A DNA stretch of 64,000 bases from Longimicrobiales bacterium. GTDB lineage: Bacteria > Gemmatimonadota > Gemmatimonadetes > Longimicrobiales > Gaopeijiaceae. Positions 62,282 to 64,000 of the stretch are shown in pieces. Each line of letters starts with the position of its first letter. Position 1 is the first letter of the stretch. Below the pieces are notes generated by a model that saw only the letters and a program-made list of their open reading frames with translations, was not told the origin of the DNA and did not search any database. The stretch spans positions 28,858-92,857 of the forward strand of contig JANQDZ010000013.1 of assembly GCA_028278645.1 (NCBI GenBank). The letters are read 5' to 3'. Made by a program: the position numbers and the translations under genes.

Positions 62282-63632
62282 AGCCGGTAATCAACGGGGG
62301 CTCGGAGCCCTCCCCCGTCGGCTATCGGCGGGGAGCACCGCAGCCGTTCTAATCGGGTCCACCATCGGGTCCGGGATCTTCATGGTCCCGGCTGTGGCCG
62401 CCGCCGAAGGGGGAACGCTGGGTGCGGTCGCGCTCCTCTGGGTGGCGGGGGCACTCCTAACCCTTTTCGGAGCCCTGACCGTGGCTGAGCTGGCCGTGAT
62501 GTTTCCGCGGCCCGGGGGAATCTACGTCTACATCCACGAAGCCTTTGGGCCACTCCCGGCCTTTCTCTTCGGATGGACGAGGCTCTGGGTGATTCACCCC
62601 GCCCTTATCGGCGGGATCGCCCTGATTTTTGCCTCGTATGCAGCCACCTTTGTTCCCCTTCCCGACTTCCAGGTCCGGGCCTTGGCTGTGGTCACCATCC
62701 TCATGGTGGGCGGCGCGAACTACCGGTCCATGGCCCTGGGGACGGGTATCCAGAACCTGTCAACAATCGCTAAGGTCGTGGCTCTCGTGGGCTTGGCTGG
62801 TGCCGTCTTTCTCCTCGGCGATCCCTCTCAGGGGACCTTTTCGAATCTCGGATCCGAGGGACCTGGTGGATTTCTCCTCCCGCTCAGCTGGACGGGGTTT
62901 GGCGTTGCTCTCATCGCCGTGTTATGGGCCTACGACGGATGGGCGGACGCCACATACCTGGCAGGAGAGGTCAGGGATCCCGAACGTTCCCTTCCCAGGG
63001 CCATCATCGGGGGGTTCGGGGTGATTGTCGGAGTGTACCTCCTCCTGAACGGTGCCTATCTGTTCGTCCTGCCGCTCCAGGACATGGCTGCATCGGACCT
63101 GGTGGCCTCTGATGCCGCGTCTGCGGCGCTGGGCGGGGTCGGCGCCTCAGTGGTGGGGGCGCTTGTGCTCCTTTCCACCTTCGGCGCGCTCAACGGGACG
63201 ATGATGAGCGGGCCCAGAGTCTTCTTCGCCATGGGCCAGGACGGTTTGTTCTTCCGACAATTGGGAGCCATTCACCCGAAAGGCCAGACTCCCCACATAG
63301 CCATTCTCACGGCTACAGTTTTGGGGGTCGGATTTGTCTCCCTGCGGACTTTTGAGGAGCTGGCGGGAGCCTTCATCATCGGCCTGTGGCCTTTTTATAT
63401 GCTCGCCGTTCTCGCCGTTTTCCGCCTCCGAAAAACGCGGCCAGACATACCCCGCCCGTACCGGACCTGGGGCTACCCGGTGGTGCCGACCCTATTCCTG
63501 GGCGTCTCGGCGAGCATGCTCTTGAACGCACTGGTGGCTCAACCCCTCTCAACCCTTTTCAGCTTCGGGGTGATTGCCTCAGGAATTCCGGTTTATGGGG
63601 TGTGGGCGAGACGGCGGCTTGGGGCGCAATAG
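62274..63632 (+). CDS. APC-superfamily amino acid permease
   Basis: A 452-residue inner-membrane protein with about 12 helices. The N-terminal helix motif IGSTIGSGIFMVPAVAA, the second helix GALTVAELAVMFPRPGGIYVYIHEAFG, and the SWTGFGVALIAVLWAYDGWADATYLAGEVRDP segment are typical of LAT/APC amino-acid transporters. Eight-base overlap with the DDAH-like gene suggests that its substrate is an arginine derivative or a related amino acid; that is inference from gene order. It is the last clear gene in the window. Confidence 0.92.
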   Translation: MPEAGNQRGLGALPRRLSAGSTAAVLIGSTIGSGIFMVPAVAAAEGGTLGAVALLWVAGALLTLFGALTVAELAVMFPRPGGIYVYIHEAFGPLPAFLFGWTRLWVIHPALIGGIALIFASYAATFVPLPDFQVRALAVVTILMVGGANYRSMALGTGIQNLSTIAKVVALVGLAGAVFLLGDPSQGTFSNLGSEGPGGFLLPLSWTGFGVALIAVLWAYDGWADATYLAGEVRDPERSLPRAIIGGFGVIVGVYLLLNGAYLFVLPLQDMAASDLVASDAASAALGGVGASVVGALVLLSTFGALNGTMMSGPRVFFAMGQDGLFFRQLGAIHPKGQTPHIAILTATVLGVGFVSLRTFEELAGAFIIGLWPFYMLAVLAVFRLRKTRPDIPRPYRTWGYPVVPTLFLGVSASMLLNALVAQPLSTLFSFGVIASGIPVYGVWARRRLGAQ

Positions 63633-63678
63633 GATTGGTTAGGAACCACCCCCCTTGTTGAGCTGGGCTGGAGCGTTT

Positions 63679-63744
63679 CGCCTTCGGCGGCCTTGCGTGG
63701 CGCCCTCGGCGGTCTTGCGCGGCGCCTTCGGCGGTCTCGCGTTT
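63679..63744. repeat. Three tandem 22-bp repeats
   Basis: Copies at 63679-63700, 63701-63722 and 63723-63744 share the frame CGCC(T/C)TCGGCGG(C/T)CT(T/C)GCG with few changes. A perfect 16-bp palindrome, CGTTTCAGCTGAAACG (63740-63755), overlaps the last copy. They sit in the space after the APC permease. Both this block and the unrelated block at 8484-8540 have a 22-bp period. Confidence 0.82.
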
Positions 63745-63965
63745 CAGCTGAAACGTTTTGGCCTCAGCACCCGGTCGCTCGGCTCACCCTGAGTGATCGG
63801 GCTGAGGATCGCGTTATTCCAAACTCCCTTCTCCGAGTCTCCATCTCCCCGGGCAGGCCTCCACCGGTCTCCATCCTCCGCCAGAGCCGTGTCCCATTCC
63901 GACATGAGGACGCCCGAACCGAGCTTGACAGCTTCGACAGCGGCGGGTGCTGCGGAGTCCGACAT
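63744..63965 (-). CDS. Doubtful small ORF of unknown function
   Basis: A 73-codon open frame beginning MSDSAAPAAVEAVKLGSGV, with a strong GGAGG site 12 bases upstream of the ATG at 63965. It is hydrophilic with no recognised motif. Its stop TGA (63746-63744) is inside the 16-bp palindrome and at the end of the 22-bp repeats. It may be real, or the frame may be chance in GC-rich DNA; the window ends 35 bases further on. Confidence 0.35.
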   Translation of the reverse strand: MSDSAAPAAVEAVKLGSGVLMSEWDTALAEDGDRWRPARGDGDSEKGVWNNAILSPITQGEPSDRVLRPKRFS

Positions 63966-64000
63966 AGCCCTTTTCCTCCAACCTGACAGCCCCTCCCAAG

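Overview
The window is a gene-dense stretch of a high-GC, Gram-negative, diderm bacterial chromosome. Outer-membrane barrels, a TPR/YaiO-type barrel, an Omp85-like barrel fusion and many exported hydrolases point to an outer membrane. The gene set (class II B12-dependent ribonucleotide reductase, BlaI/M56 pair with a TonB-plug tail, TolB-like TPR protein, large Asp-box propeller protein, fused alpha/beta 2-oxoacid dehydrogenase E1) looks most like Gemmatimonadota. That phylum is an inference; no rRNA, tRNA or other phylogenetic marker was found here. No CRISPR array, insertion sequence, phage or integrase gene was seen. Genes are packed tightly, with many four-base start/stop overlaps and convergent gaps of about 10-25 bases.

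1-7,152 (minus) is one long probable operon read right to left: PhnP-like metallohydrolase, pgi, YtxH protein, BrkB-type membrane protein, smpB, periplasmic N-acetylmuramoyl-alanine amidase, small NTF2-like protein, and cysS, which runs off the left edge. 7,359-13,482 holds single genes: rnd (+), dksA-like (-), yggX-like (+), a nitrilase (-) and nrdJ (-). nrdJ has a clear terminator and a promoter overlapped by two correctly spaced NrdR boxes. 13,546-21,058 holds a giant protease/propeller/barrel outer-membrane protein, an unknown membrane-like protein, and a murQ-anmK-glycosyltransferase operon for anhydromuropeptide recycling.

21,175-31,000 has an ABC half-transporter with a degenerate ATPase site, a cardiolipin-synthase/ccdA pair, and the run coaE-PHP-nrnA-unknown-fur-speB. 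31,189-40,908 has a YyaL/DUF255 protein, a fused E1 dehydrogenase, a MoeB/rhodanese plus YaiO barrel pair, and a blaI-M56 operon whose promoter lies between two near-identical 20-bp operators.

40,920-63,632 is enriched in exported or membrane proteins of peptide and amino-acid use: a RidA lipoprotein and Tat-exported class V aminotransferase next to a DUF2723 glycosyltransferase; an Asp-box propeller, an amidohydrolase that has lost most metal ligands, and an SDF-family symporter lacking the NMDGT motif; a membrane dipeptidase, FMN protein and L-2-hydroxyglutarate oxidase; and a TolB-like TPR protein, serine hydrolase, DDAH-like amidinohydrolase and APC permease. The right end has a small tandem-repeat region and one doubtful small ORF.

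The strongest candidates for undescribed biology are the protease-propeller-barrel fusion, the M56-plug sensor with its operators, the exported RidA/aminotransferase pair, and the Asp-box/degenerate amidohydrolase/atypical symporter operon.
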